This document shows, piece after piece, positions 8,557-17,115 of a stretch of DNA of 64,000 nt (positions within the stretch are counted from its first letter, which is position 1; each line of letters opens with the position of its first letter). The notes under the pieces are model-generated. The model saw only the letters and a program-made list of their open reading frames with translations, made no database searches and had not been told where the DNA came from. The DNA lies in the NCBI GenBank assembly GCA_002698785.1, contig PAAG01000060.1, positions 124,001 to 188,000 of the forward strand. The letters run 5' to 3'. Origin of the DNA: Verrucomicrobiales bacterium. GTDB lineage: Bacteria; Verrucomicrobiota; Verrucomicrobiia; Verrucomicrobiales; DEV007. Both the position numbers and the translations under genes were made by a program.

Positions 8557-9867
8557 ATGCTAGAAATCATTCAGAATCCTGCAGTTGTCATTGGGTGGTT
8601 GCTATGTCTCACCGTTTTGCTTTTGGCCGGGTTAGGGGGGCTTTTGTTGCTTCGCCGTCACCGGCTTCTTTCACTCCAGTTCGAAGCAGAGAACCGCCTT
8701 TTGGAGGAGCAGGTTCGTTCGATTCAGGAAAAACGGAAACTCGAGATTGAGACGAGTGAGGCGTGGAACGGCTTCGCGAATTTTGTGGTGGTGAAAAAGG
8801 TATGCCATGGAGATAGCGGTATCTGTTCTTTCTATCTCAAGCCAAAGGACAAGCGACTCGTCCTGACGCCCTTCCTTCCGGGACAGCATCTGATCTTTCA
8901 ATTGCCGATCGGGAGCCAGCCTATCAAACGCCGTTACAGCCTTTCGGATTGTTCCAATGGCGAATATTATCGGGTTTCAGTAAAGCATGCGTTGGCTCCA
9001 AAAAATAGGCCTGATGCCCCTGCCGGAGTCGGTTCTTCCTACTTTCATGAGATGCTGGAAGAGGAATCTCAGTCACCTTACAAGTGTTTGATTCAGGTCG
9101 CTTGTCCGGCCGGTTCGTTTGTTCTCGACCCTGCCGAAACCAGGCCACTGGTTTTGATAGGCGGGGGAGTTGGAGTCACACCCATGCTGAGCATGTTTAA
9201 CAGTATTCTTGAAAAGAGTGAGTCTCGAGAGGTTTGGTTTTTTTACGGAATCAGGAATGCGGAAGAGTCTGTATTGTTCGACGAAGGCATGCTGCATCCC
9301 TCGTTTGAGAAAGAGGCGGGACAGCGAGAGAATATTCACGTTTTCGTTTACTATTCCGCTGTGAAGACGAAGGAGGAACTCTCTGCGATTCAGGTTCCGC
9401 CGGGTGTGGGGAGATGTGGCGGTCGAATCACATTGGACGCAATCAAGAGCCACCTCGATAGTAACAATTACCTTTTTTACATCTGTGGCCCGGATGCCAT
9501 GATGAACGATCTGGAGGAAGGACTCGTCGCTTGGGGCGTCCCCGAAGAGGATGTGTTGACAGAGCGGTTTGCTCCTCCTTCAACTAAAGCGGTGAAACAT
9601 ACTGACGGCGCACCCCGCAAGATTACCTTTGCGAAGTCAGGCAAAGAAGTTGAGTTCACTGCCGATGATTCGACCATCCTGGAAGTGGCAGAGCGTGCGG
9701 GTGTCCCGATTGCATACGACTGTCGAGCAGGTTCGTGTGGAACTTGCAAAGTGGGACTAGTGTCAGGAAAAGTAGAAGAAGCTTTCCGCACCAACTACAA
9801 GTGCTCTCCAGGATCATGTCTGTCCTGTGCTTGCCTGCCGGACACAGACATTGTGCTGGATTGCTAG
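8557..9867 (+). CDS. NqrF-like membrane-anchored flavin / 2Fe-2S oxidoreductase
   Basis: This 436-residue protein has an N-terminal membrane helix (about 10-30), a ferredoxin-reductase FAD domain with RRYSLSD, an NAD(P)-binding part with GGGVGVTPMLSMF and ICGPDAMM, and a C-terminal plant-type 2Fe-2S domain (CRAGSCGTC, fourth Cys in the segment SCLSCACLP). NqrF of the Na+-pumping quinone reductase has the same parts in a different order (2Fe-2S first); this order, FAD then 2Fe-2S at the end, is that of oxygenase reductases such as the phenylacetyl-CoA epoxidase reductase. No other nqr gene is present, so it is not NqrF itself. As the last gene of the operon it could pass electrons between NAD(P)H and the membrane or periplasmic carriers. 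Confidence 0.87.
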   Translation: MLEIIQNPAVVIGWLLCLTVLLLAGLGGLLLLRRHRLLSLQFEAENRLLEEQVRSIQEKRKLEIETSEAWNGFANFVVVKKVCHGDSGICSFYLKPKDKRLVLTPFLPGQHLIFQLPIGSQPIKRRYSLSDCSNGEYYRVSVKHALAPKNRPDAPAGVGSSYFHEMLEEESQSPYKCLIQVACPAGSFVLDPAETRPLVLIGGGVGVTPMLSMFNSILEKSESREVWFFYGIRNAEESVLFDEGMLHPSFEKEAGQRENIHVFVYYSAVKTKEELSAIQVPPGVGRCGGRITLDAIKSHLDSNNYLFYICGPDAMMNDLEEGLVAWGVPEEDVLTERFAPPSTKAVKHTDGAPRKITFAKSGKEVEFTADDSTILEVAERAGVPIAYDCRAGSCGTCKVGLVSGKVEEAFRTNYKCSPGSCLSCACLPDTDIVLDC

Positions 9868-9878
9868 AGTCCGCGGCC

Positions 9879-10739
9879 TTACACGGCCTCCACCACGACT
9901 GCCGTGGTATTGTCTTTTCCTGAGTTGCAGACGCTCTGGTAAACGATTGATTCCGCGGCAGAGCGCTCACCATATCTGTCAGGGCGATTTCGGACAATGT
10001 CGTCGATGTTTGGATCTGATAGACCGTCCGTCAACCCGTCCGAACAGATCACAAACCGGTCGCCAGGCTCGAAGCCGATGGAACCAATCTGTGGCTCTAT
10101 CGTCGTACATTTTGCGTTCAGTGATTGGCTGAGGATGTTCTTCTTTGGATGGAAACGAGCCTGTGAAGGAGTGAGTCTACCTGTCCGGACAAGCCATGCT
10201 GTGTAGGTGTGATCTTCGGAAACCTGCTTCATTTTTCCGTCGACGGGGAGATAGTAAATTCGACTGTCTCCTACGTGGCAGAAGTGCATCCAGTCGGGGG
10301 CGAACCAGCAGAGGCTCAAGGTTGCGCCCATTCCTTCCAACTCGGAATAAGCTTCGCCAAGTCGTTTGATCTCATCGAGAATTCGATGGCAAAGTTCCTC
10401 CAGAAGGTCGGGAGCGCCGCGGTGCATACCCTGGGCCTCCAGGCGAAATGCAGTTGGCAATAGTTCCGTGATTTTCTCTACAGCAATCCGGCTCGCGAAT
10501 TCTCCTGCATTGTGGCCTCCCATCCCGTCACTAACAGCGAAGATCATGTCGCCTTCATCAAATCCCGCTTTCCCGATTTTTCCCAGTCGTCGCACTTCCT
10601 TAGCGTCCATCTCGAGCGCGAGGAAGGCGTCTTCATTGTCTTTACGCACTCGCCCAATATCGGTTGTCGCCGACCAACTGAGTCCCGTAGCGACATTCTC
10701 GGATTCTGGCGGTGATTCGATTTCGTTCTGGTTCGACAT
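9879..10739 (-). CDS. PP2C-family protein serine/threonine phosphatase
   Basis: This 286-residue protein carries the metal-binding motifs of bacterial PP2C (PPM) phosphatases in order: RKDNEDAF, SDGMGGHNAGE, GMGATL, CHVGDSRIYY, SDGLTDGL and GKDNTTAV. The catalytic aspartates for two Mn/Mg ions are present. It should remove phosphate from Ser/Thr proteins in the cytoplasm. It follows the kinase-like gene at 10769 on the same strand with a 29-base gap, so the two probably form an operon and a writer/eraser pair. Its stop faces the stop of the reductase at 9867 across 11 bases. Confidence 0.93.
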   Translation of the reverse strand: MSNQNEIESPPESENVATGLSWSATTDIGRVRKDNEDAFLALEMDAKEVRRLGKIGKAGFDEGDMIFAVSDGMGGHNAGEFASRIAVEKITELLPTAFRLEAQGMHRGAPDLLEELCHRILDEIKRLGEAYSELEGMGATLSLCWFAPDWMHFCHVGDSRIYYLPVDGKMKQVSEDHTYTAWLVRTGRLTPSQARFHPKKNILSQSLNAKCTTIEPQIGSIGFEPGDRFVICSDGLTDGLSDPNIDDIVRNRPDRYGERSAAESIVYQSVCNSGKDNTTAVVVEAV

Positions 10740-10768
10740 AAATTTTGTGCAGCAAGAGTGACTACGTA

Positions 10769-11218
10769 TCAGGCTTCCTCTTCGAGCCTTTTCAACCGCT
10801 CTCTTTCAGCCTCGGCATCTTGGATTTCCAGACCTTCGCCGGTGGAAAGGATGGTAGCAAACTCAAAGTCGATAACGCAAAACCTTCCTTTCCTTTGATC
10901 GTAGGTGATGTTGCGCTCGGCCTGATCATTGTGCCTGACATCAAATTTCTCGAGTTTTCTGAACAGCTCCTCTGCTTTCTTTTTTCGCAAAGATGTCGGA
11001 CGACTCCCGCAATTCGAAGTTACCAGATAGAGTTCTTCGGGTTGTTCTTCGAGAATTTGCGGAACGAAATCGCAACCTTGGTCTTCAAGATGGTGGAGAA
11101 CTCGACACTCGTTCTCGTATCTCTCTTTAGCGAGAGGCCCTCGATACCATTTGTGGACTCGACCGTCGTAGCCGACACGGACCAGCGCCACTTTCGAGTC
11201 TTTCACTGCATCTGCCAT
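10769..11218 (-). CDS. Small kinase-like protein paired with the PP2C phosphatase
   Basis: At 149 residues this is far shorter than a normal Ser/Thr kinase (about 260). A catalytic-loop-like segment (VRHNDQAERN, H-x-D with Asn six after the Asp) is followed by VIDFEFA, which stands where DFG sits in kinases. The N-terminal half holds short strands (VALVRVGYDGRVHKWYRG) that could be a shortened ATP lobe, and the C terminus is a charged helix (EAERERLKRLEEEA). RIO or aminoglycoside-kinase-like folds are alternatives. Encoded just upstream of a PP2C phosphatase on the same strand. Activity is not certain because the glycine loop is not recognisable. Confidence 0.65.
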   Translation of the reverse strand: MADAVKDSKVALVRVGYDGRVHKWYRGPLAKERYENECRVLHHLEDQGCDFVPQILEEQPEELYLVTSNCGSRPTSLRKKKAEELFRKLEKFDVRHNDQAERNITYDQRKGRFCVIDFEFATILSTGEGLEIQDAEAERERLKRLEEEA

Positions 11219-11407
11219 GTGTGAGTGCTCTTGGAAATCTTGGATGCTGGTTGCGTATTGGCAATAAATCTTTCTTCAGGTTCGTAGATCTTTTGCTCAG
11301 GATTGCCAATAATGACAAAACTACCATCACCTGAGCAGTCTGGCACCATTCGCCGGTGACAGGAAGTCGGTTGCGGATCGAGGAGTCCTCCTTTTCTTTT
11401 CTTGGTA

Positions 11408-11737
11408 ATGAAGAAAGAGAATCTGTTCGAGGGAGTTCCGGATATTTTGTCGGAGGAGATCTTCGAAACACTCGGTAAAGGGAAAGGGGAGTTTTTCATC
11501 GAAAGAATCGTCTCTGATGGGCATCGCTCATCTGCTGGTTTCTGGTATGATCAGGAAACAACGGAATGGGTAGTTCTGTTGAAGGGCTCCGCGGAGATTC
11601 AATTCCGTGACTCTGAGGAAAATGTAGTGCTCCGACCTGGGGACTGGTTGGAAATTCCGGCCCGGGTGGAGCATAGAGTGGAATCGACCTCGCCAACGGA
11701 GAAGACTTTTTGGCTGGCTGTTCATTGGCGGGGATAA
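11408..11737 (+). CDS. Single-domain cupin protein
   Basis: This 109-residue protein reads as one cupin barrel: the segment VVLLKGSAEIQF followed by LRPGDWLEIPARVEHRVES gives the G(X)5..E..PxG and PAGxxH-like strands, with EHRV as a probable metal-site histidine. ATG 11408 is chosen over the TTG six bases earlier. Substrate unknown; small cupins of this type include sugar-phosphate isomerase-like and redox-metal proteins. It is tail to tail with the rhodanese gene, one base apart. Confidence 0.75.
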   Translation: MKKENLFEGVPDILSEEIFETLGKGKGEFFIERIVSDGHRSSAGFWYDQETTEWVVLLKGSAEIQFRDSEENVVLRPGDWLEIPARVEHRVESTSPTEKTFWLAVHWRG

Positions 11738-11738
11738 A

Positions 11739-12251
11739 CTAGGGCTTTTTCTTCTTTGGGATCTCGGGGTTGAGCCACCGGCCCCATTTCTGGCTGAAGG
11801 GATGAACGTCTTTCGTCTCACTCGTTCGATTAACCAGTATTCGTCCTTCATTAGCCCACAAAAATAGCCCTCCCCGAAGATTCGATACATCCTTGTATCC
11901 CAGTTCAAGTAGCTCCTTACCCACGATTTCGCTCCTTTTTCCGACAGAGCAGTAAACGACGATTTTCTTGTCTTTGGGGACTTTTTTCAGCAGGGAAAAG
12001 TTCGTGTCGGGATATCCGATCCATTCAGCACCCAGCAAGTGGCTCACCTCATATTCTATCTTTTTTCGAGCGTCCAAGAGAACGAACTGATTTTTTTCCT
12101 TCTCCATCATTTGGGAGAGGTCATCGGGAGAAATTTGGGGAACATTACCATCCAGCAGGCCGTCGAGCATGGCTTCGAATTTCGAGGGGGGAGTGTCGGC
12201 ATTTCCAAACATTGGAAAAAGTAAAGCAAAGAAGAGGAGGAGGCGTTTCAT
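11739..12251 (-). CDS. Exported rhodanese-domain sulfurtransferase-like protein
   Basis: The 170-residue protein starts with a signal peptide (MKRLLLFFALLFPMFGNA) followed by one rhodanese domain. The catalytic loop is CSVGKRSE, with the cysteine in the normal place (YCSVGKRS), and LLDARKKIEYEVSHLLGA is the usual early rhodanese segment. It should act in the periplasm on persulfide or as a binding module; the physiological partner is unknown. It reads away from pdxA, with which it shares a 36-base divergent intergenic space. Confidence 0.88.
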   Translation of the reverse strand: MKRLLLFFALLFPMFGNADTPPSKFEAMLDGLLDGNVPQISPDDLSQMMEKEKNQFVLLDARKKIEYEVSHLLGAEWIGYPDTNFSLLKKVPKDKKIVVYCSVGKRSEIVGKELLELGYKDVSNLRGGLFLWANEGRILVNRTSETKDVHPFSQKWGRWLNPEIPKKKKP

Positions 12252-12287
12252 ACTGGAAATAGGTTACGTCCGAGAATCCTCTGTGGA

Positions 12288-13304
12288 ATGTGTGGCAGTG
12301 TGAGCCTAGACTGGGGTGTGTCACTTCCCCGTATAGCTGTGACGATGGGTGATCCCGCTGGCGTTGGACCAGAGTTGGCCCTGATGATGTTGGCAAATCC
12401 GGATATTTCTGCGATTTGTCAGCCCATTGTATTCGGCGATGTGGAAGTGCTTCGGGCGGCAGCTACTGCGACCGGGTTAGTACTGCCCGACACAGTGGCG
12501 ATAGCGGAAGACTTGGAAAAACTTCGCGAGGGACCAGCGATCTATGACATTGGTGCGATCGCACCAAAGGAGTTTTCTCCAGGCGAAATAGGTGAGGCCG
12601 CCGGAGGTGCAGCGTACTCCTACATCGATCATTCGATTAACGCTGCCACCAGTGGACTCGTGGATGCTGTCACCACATTGCCCATCAATAAGGAGGCCCT
12701 ACACATGGCGGGGATTCACTTTCCTGGGCATACGGAAATTTTTGCTACCCGAACGGGTGCTAGCAGGTCTTGTATGATGCAGTATTCAGAGAAGATCACC
12801 TGCACGTTTGTCACTGTCCATGTGGGGTATGCTGAAGTGCCGGAGCTTCTCACGACCGACCGAGTTCTCGATGTGATCCAACTGACAGCCGAAGCATTGA
12901 GGAGAATCCGGAAACGCAATCCTCGAATAGTCGTCTTGGGCTTGAATCCTCACGCTGGAGAGAACGGGCTATTCGGAGAGCGAGAAGAAGAGCGTCTCAT
13001 CATCCCGGCAATTGAGGCGGCAAAAGTGCAGGGGATGGACATCTATGGTCCGGTGCCCCCCGATACCGCATTCATTCCAGCTAGCTTGGAAAAAAACGAC
13101 GCATTTGTCTGCATGACGCACGATCAAGGGCATATCCCGGTCAAGGCTCTGGCTTTCGATTCGGCTGTGAACACTACCCTTGGATTACCCGTTGTCCGGA
13201 CGAGTGTTGATCATGGCACTGCTTTCGACATTGCTTGGACCGGTAAAGCAAATCCAGGCAGCCTCTATGCGGCGATTCGGCTCGCGACCCGATTGTCTTG
13301 CTGA
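12288..13304 (+). CDS. pdxA: 4-hydroxythreonine-4-phosphate dehydrogenase
   Basis: The protein has family-typical length (338 residues) and motifs: MGDPAGVGPE at the N terminus, FPGHTEIFA, GLNPHAGENGLFG, MTHDQGHIPVK and RTSVDHGTAFDIA, which include the three metal-binding histidines. It oxidises 4-phosphohydroxy-L-threonine with NAD(P)+ in the DXP-dependent route to pyridoxal phosphate. ATG 12288 is kept, but a GTG at 12318 (giving MSLPRIAVTMGDP) fits the usual family start better. It stands alone; no other pdx gene is nearby. Confidence 0.95.
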   Translation: MCGSVSLDWGVSLPRIAVTMGDPAGVGPELALMMLANPDISAICQPIVFGDVEVLRAAATATGLVLPDTVAIAEDLEKLREGPAIYDIGAIAPKEFSPGEIGEAAGGAAYSYIDHSINAATSGLVDAVTTLPINKEALHMAGIHFPGHTEIFATRTGASRSCMMQYSEKITCTFVTVHVGYAEVPELLTTDRVLDVIQLTAEALRRIRKRNPRIVVLGLNPHAGENGLFGEREEERLIIPAIEAAKVQGMDIYGPVPPDTAFIPASLEKNDAFVCMTHDQGHIPVKALAFDSAVNTTLGLPVVRTSVDHGTAFDIAWTGKANPGSLYAAIRLATRLSC

Positions 13305-13626
13305 AATCTGACGAGTTTGATAGATTTTAGCAATTTTGCGCAAGAAAACACGAGGAAACGGTGGGAAATCGACTCATTTAATATTAATTATAATTTCCAT
13401 ATAATTAATATCGGGTTACATTGGCTTCGGTAGAGTCACTGATCTTCCAGATACTTTTTGAGTTTTGCCAGATAAATGACTTTCCGACCCGTTCCTGCAA
13501 CTCCTCGAAAGTGTCGTCTTTAAAAAGATTCTGCATTTTGAAGGGAGCTAATCGGCGCGGGAAGGATTTCAGGCGTGACTACATAAGTTCAGGAAAAATT
13601 GGTGATCGCCTCTCGGTTCGTGAAAC
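13305..13626. other. Intergenic region with AT-rich tract before the exopolysaccharide locus
   Basis: No convincing gene. At 13375-13412 there is a nearly pure A/T stretch (words TTAATATTAATTATAAT and TATAATTAATAT). A 69-codon open frame from 13421 has no family resemblance and no start signal and is not called. The tract probably contains the promoter of the glycosyltransferase gene at 13627; similar tracts precede the BY-kinase gene and the PEP-CTERM gene. Confidence 0.5.
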
Positions 13627-15219
13627 ATGACACCTTTCCAACAATTCGGCTTCCTGTTTGCCATTGCTTTTGCGGTGGTTTTTGCCGGTGTTGTTGCCTT
13701 GCGTCGATTCTGGCGTTCTCCCTTGGGGGTGGATGGGGCTGATGGTTTTCGAAAGGATCAGAAAACACCAGTCATTCGACTCGGTGGATTGCCTCTGTAT
13801 GCTGCATTTATCGTCGGCTACTTGTTTTCCGGCGAATCTTTGTCTCTCTCCGGTAGCGGACACTTGCCAGTGGAGTTTCTCCTTTTGGCAACCGCAATGT
13901 TTCTTGTCGGACTGCTGGACGATCTTTTCGGCTTGCCGGCTAAGTTGAAGTTCGGGGCGCAACTGACTGTCGCCTTGATTGCTTACCTTTCAGAAATGCG
14001 GATCGACATTATATCGAATCCGTTCGGTGGTGGTGCATTAGAGCTTGGGGGATTCGGCATACTGGTCACGGTATTCTGGTTCGTCGCACTTCCGAATTTG
14101 ATCAATTTAATCGACGGGATGGACGGTCTCGCAGGCGGCGTTGCTCTTTTCCTATCAGGAACTCTCGCTGCGATCGGAATCTTCACGGGAAATACCGCTC
14201 TTGCTTACATCAGCATGGCGATGATGGGGGGATTGGTTGCGTTTCTCTTCTTCAATCTGCCTCCCGCCCGTATCTACATGGGAGACGGGGGGGCTTACCT
14301 GCTGGGCTTTTACATCGCGGCTACCTCGCTGATCTCCTCTAACAAAGGTTCAGTGATCGGTGCGATTCTGGTTGTCGTCATCGCTCTTGGATTTCCGATT
14401 CTGGACACCGCGCTTGCGATGGTCAGGCGTTCTCTCGCCGGTTTACCGGTCACTGCTCCGGATGCAAGGCATATCCATCACCGCCTTCAGACTCTCGGGT
14501 TTTCAAAACGATCAATTCTACTCGTTCTCTACGGGGTCTTCTTTTCCCTAAATCTCCTCGGCATTGCAGTTTTTGCATTCGAAGGGTATGCGCTTCCGAT
14601 AGCTGGAATGATTGTCGTTGTGGCGATGCTTATGGGGTTGAGAATTATTGGCCTCCCGCATACTCCTGCCGAAGCAAAGAAAGTGATTCGAGAAGTCCTG
14701 GCGGCGCGGAAAGACATTCGCTACGCGTATTCTCTTGCGCAGGTGCTCGAGCATGATCTCGACCGAGCTCCCTCGGGAGAGGTTTACTGGGGCCACCTTC
14801 GCAACGCTCTGGCACGGTTGGGGATTACCCCTTGTAATGAAGAGGCGCAAGACAGAGAGGGAAATGGCGATCGCTCTGTTCTAGTCCTTCCGGTTTCCGA
14901 TGAATTATCGTGGCACCTGGATTGTCCCGTTCCACAGAACCGAAAAAAACAATGGGACAGGATCGTTCGCTGTTTCCAGCTCCCGCTCGCAAACGGCATG
15001 CGCAAGTGGGGAACTCCCGAAGATATGGGGCTCCGCTTGGCGGTTGAGAAGGCTACAGGAACGGAAAAAGCTCAGGCAACTCGGACCGAGCATATGCCCG
15101 CAGGAATCGCATCGAGTCAGGAATTCGGGCATGCACGGCTGATGTCTCTCTCACACAAGCGATTGAGAATTGGTGAAACGAAAACCTCGGTGGGAAAATT
15201 CTGGTCTGCTCGAAAATGA
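13627..15219 (+). CDS. Polyprenyl-phosphate GlcNAc-1-phosphate transferase family protein (WecA/TagO-like) with C-terminal extension
   Basis: Residues 1-350 form a multi-spanning glycosyltransferase family 4 (MraY/WecA) core: LLDDLFG (DDxxD-like), NLINLIDGMDGLAGG, IYMGDGGAYLLG and the cytoplasmic RHIHHRL motif are all present. Such enzymes move a sugar-1-phosphate from a UDP-sugar to undecaprenyl phosphate and start exopolysaccharide or O-antigen assembly. About 170 extra soluble residues follow the last membrane segment; they do not match anything I know. It is the first gene of the plus-strand exopolysaccharide run and its stop overlaps the next start (ATGA). Confidence 0.92.
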   Translation: MTPFQQFGFLFAIAFAVVFAGVVALRRFWRSPLGVDGADGFRKDQKTPVIRLGGLPLYAAFIVGYLFSGESLSLSGSGHLPVEFLLLATAMFLVGLLDDLFGLPAKLKFGAQLTVALIAYLSEMRIDIISNPFGGGALELGGFGILVTVFWFVALPNLINLIDGMDGLAGGVALFLSGTLAAIGIFTGNTALAYISMAMMGGLVAFLFFNLPPARIYMGDGGAYLLGFYIAATSLISSNKGSVIGAILVVVIALGFPILDTALAMVRRSLAGLPVTAPDARHIHHRLQTLGFSKRSILLVLYGVFFSLNLLGIAVFAFEGYALPIAGMIVVVAMLMGLRIIGLPHTPAEAKKVIREVLAARKDIRYAYSLAQVLEHDLDRAPSGEVYWGHLRNALARLGITPCNEEAQDREGNGDRSVLVLPVSDELSWHLDCPVPQNRKKQWDRIVRCFQLPLANGMRKWGTPEDMGLRLAVEKATGTEKAQATRTEHMPAGIASSQEFGHARLMSLSHKRLRIGETKTSVGKFWSARK

Positions 15220-16478
15220 AAACGTCCGCCTTCAAACGACCAGGTATTCGCCTGATGGCGGTCCTGGCTGCTGCTCCCGGGCTTATGGCCTCTGACGTTG
15301 TTTTGCCAGAGTGGGGAAAAGAGACGGTAGCGTATGACCCAGATCAGGTGAAAGTCCTCGACGAAGATCCGGGACTCTTTCCTAAAGATCTGTTTCATGT
15401 CGATGGTCGAGTCGGGGCATCCTACATGTACGATTCCAATGCAAACCTTCGGCGAAGAGGGAAGGGAAGTAGCATAGGAGTCATCGATTTCGGCTTTGAT
15501 ATTTCGAACGGAAAAGAGGGCGCGTTGGGAGGCTTTTACAATTTCGGATACTCCGGAAACTATTTCAGTTACGATGACCCCGCAGCAGATACGGGAGGAA
15601 GTCCACTCGACCATAAGTTGAATCTGACGATGGGTATCAATCGTGCGAAAACCAAATTCCGGATCTCTACTGCTTACTTTAGCAACAACGGGAACTCGGT
15701 GGATCTGGAGCGTTTGGATCGGGAGACTCGGCGTGCTGACAGTGGAGACTTTTCGATCAATATGGGAGTGACTCGTCAGCTTCCTCACGGTTCTTTGGAA
15801 GCCTCCACGGGATTTAGCTCTAGAGACTTTGCCGTAAGGGGATTGAACGATGGCAGAAACACCTATGGTGATGTGGCGTGGTACTACCGGCCTGGCTTCG
15901 CACCCAAGACCGATCTCGGTATTGGTGTGAGATTCGGTTCCGATGAGGTGGAAGGACGCCGTGACCAGAACTTCGTGGCACCATCATTTCGGTGGAGATA
16001 TCGTATGAGCGCGAAAACGTCGATCAAGAGTTCAATCGGTCGTGAGTATCGTGACTATGGAAATATCGACCGTGGGGCTCTCGTATATTCCCACGGTGTG
16101 ACGTGGGCTCCTTCTTCCAGAACGACGGTGGATGTGACTGTTAGTCGCTCCGTATCTCCCTCTTATATTCGTGGAAATGGAAACTACGAGGCGACCCAGG
16201 TATATGCCCGCCTTTCTCAAAGAATTGGCAAACGCTTGACTGCATCAACCTATGTCGGGACAGAGGATGCCGACTACATCCAGCCTCGCTCAGGCGCTGT
16301 CCGCCGTAACGAGGAATTTTTGAAATTGGGAGCAAGCCTTTCGCACCCAGTGCGTCTCGGGGATAAGTTAAATGGATCTGCGACAGTGTTTTACAACTAT
16401 ACTGGGAACGACTCTTCGAATCAGAATCTCGAATACGATCAGCACACAACTGGTGTTCGGGTAGGATTCGCTTTTTAG
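15216..16478 (+). CDS. Outer-membrane beta-barrel protein of the exopolysaccharide locus
   Basis: This 420-residue protein has a signal peptide (residues about 1-25, ending near MASD). A short linker is followed by a barrel: GRVGASYMYDSNANL is a typical first strand, and alternating strands run to the C-terminal VGFAF with terminal Phe. It overlaps the transferase stop by four bases. Outer-membrane proteins of this type (the EpsL-like group of exosortase-linked systems) are found in bacterial exopolysaccharide loci with PEP-CTERM proteins; a role in secretion of the polymer is inferred from position. Confidence 0.8.
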   Translation: MKTSAFKRPGIRLMAVLAAAPGLMASDVVLPEWGKETVAYDPDQVKVLDEDPGLFPKDLFHVDGRVGASYMYDSNANLRRRGKGSSIGVIDFGFDISNGKEGALGGFYNFGYSGNYFSYDDPAADTGGSPLDHKLNLTMGINRAKTKFRISTAYFSNNGNSVDLERLDRETRRADSGDFSINMGVTRQLPHGSLEASTGFSSRDFAVRGLNDGRNTYGDVAWYYRPGFAPKTDLGIGVRFGSDEVEGRRDQNFVAPSFRWRYRMSAKTSIKSSIGREYRDYGNIDRGALVYSHGVTWAPSSRTTVDVTVSRSVSPSYIRGNGNYEATQVYARLSQRIGKRLTASTYVGTEDADYIQPRSGAVRRNEEFLKLGASLSHPVRLGDKLNGSATVFYNYTGNDSSNQNLEYDQHTTGVRVGFAF

Positions 16479-16502
16479 GAACGCCCCATAGGGATTGTCA
16501 CA

Positions 16503-16976
16503 ATGATCAAGAAGCATCTACTTTTCGCAATCTTCGCCGGGATGACACTCAGTGGCGAAGCTGATACTGTGGAGAAGGCATTGAACCTCAGTTCGGGCAT
16601 CAAAGGGGTAATCTACGTTGACCAGAATGAAAACGATATCCTTGATCAGGAAGATACCTTGCTTCGCAACGCCGAGATTTCGGTGGTCGATGTATCGGAC
16701 GAACAAGCAAACATCGTGAAATCAGGGCTCTCGGATGAAAGGGGAAATTTCAAAATACTCGGGATTCGCTCAGGGAACTACCGGTTGCGCGTCGTGAGCA
16801 AAGTTGCTGACCCTATCGTGACAGATGCCTTTGAATTAGTCGGTGGTGAAGATGGGTTGGAATTTAAGATCAACGTTCTTGAGAAAAAGCAATCCCTCCA
16901 TCATTTCAAAGATAGAGCGGTGGAACCGGAAAACGTCGATGCCGACGAGGTTTCTGAAGCTTCTCCCCAGCCCTGA
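16503..16976 (+). CDS. Secreted SdrD B-like domain protein
   Basis: The 157-residue protein has a short hydrophobic leader (LLFAIFAGMTLSGEA) and then one domain with GVIYVDQNENDILDQEDTLL, the calcium-binding opening of SdrD B-type repeats, followed by LSDERGNFKILGIRSGNYRL. The acidic tail carries no sorting signal. It is 24 bases behind the barrel gene, so probably in the same transcript. Function unknown; a surface or periplasmic structural protein of the polysaccharide machine is the simplest guess. Confidence 0.72.
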   Translation: MIKKHLLFAIFAGMTLSGEADTVEKALNLSSGIKGVIYVDQNENDILDQEDTLLRNAEISVVDVSDEQANIVKSGLSDERGNFKILGIRSGNYRLRVVSKVADPIVTDAFELVGGEDGLEFKINVLEKKQSLHHFKDRAVEPENVDADEVSEASPQP

Positions 16977-17115
16977 GAGACCTGCGCAAGTTTCCCCAGC
17001 CTCAGAGCTTTCTGGTCAGGCTCTCGTGGAATTCTGAGATAAGGCAAACCGCAAGACCTTTGATAATTAAGTTATTGTAATTATAAATTATTATGGTAAT
17101 TTTAGTTTAGCTTTA

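Noticed and set aside
8557-9867. True NqrF subunit of the Na+-translocating quinone reductase
   Set aside because: The 2Fe-2S domain is at the C terminus rather than the N terminus, and no nqrA-E genes are adjacent.
13421-13630. 69-codon open frame before the transferase gene
   Set aside because: No family resemblance, no start signal, and it overlaps the next gene; probably promoter region.
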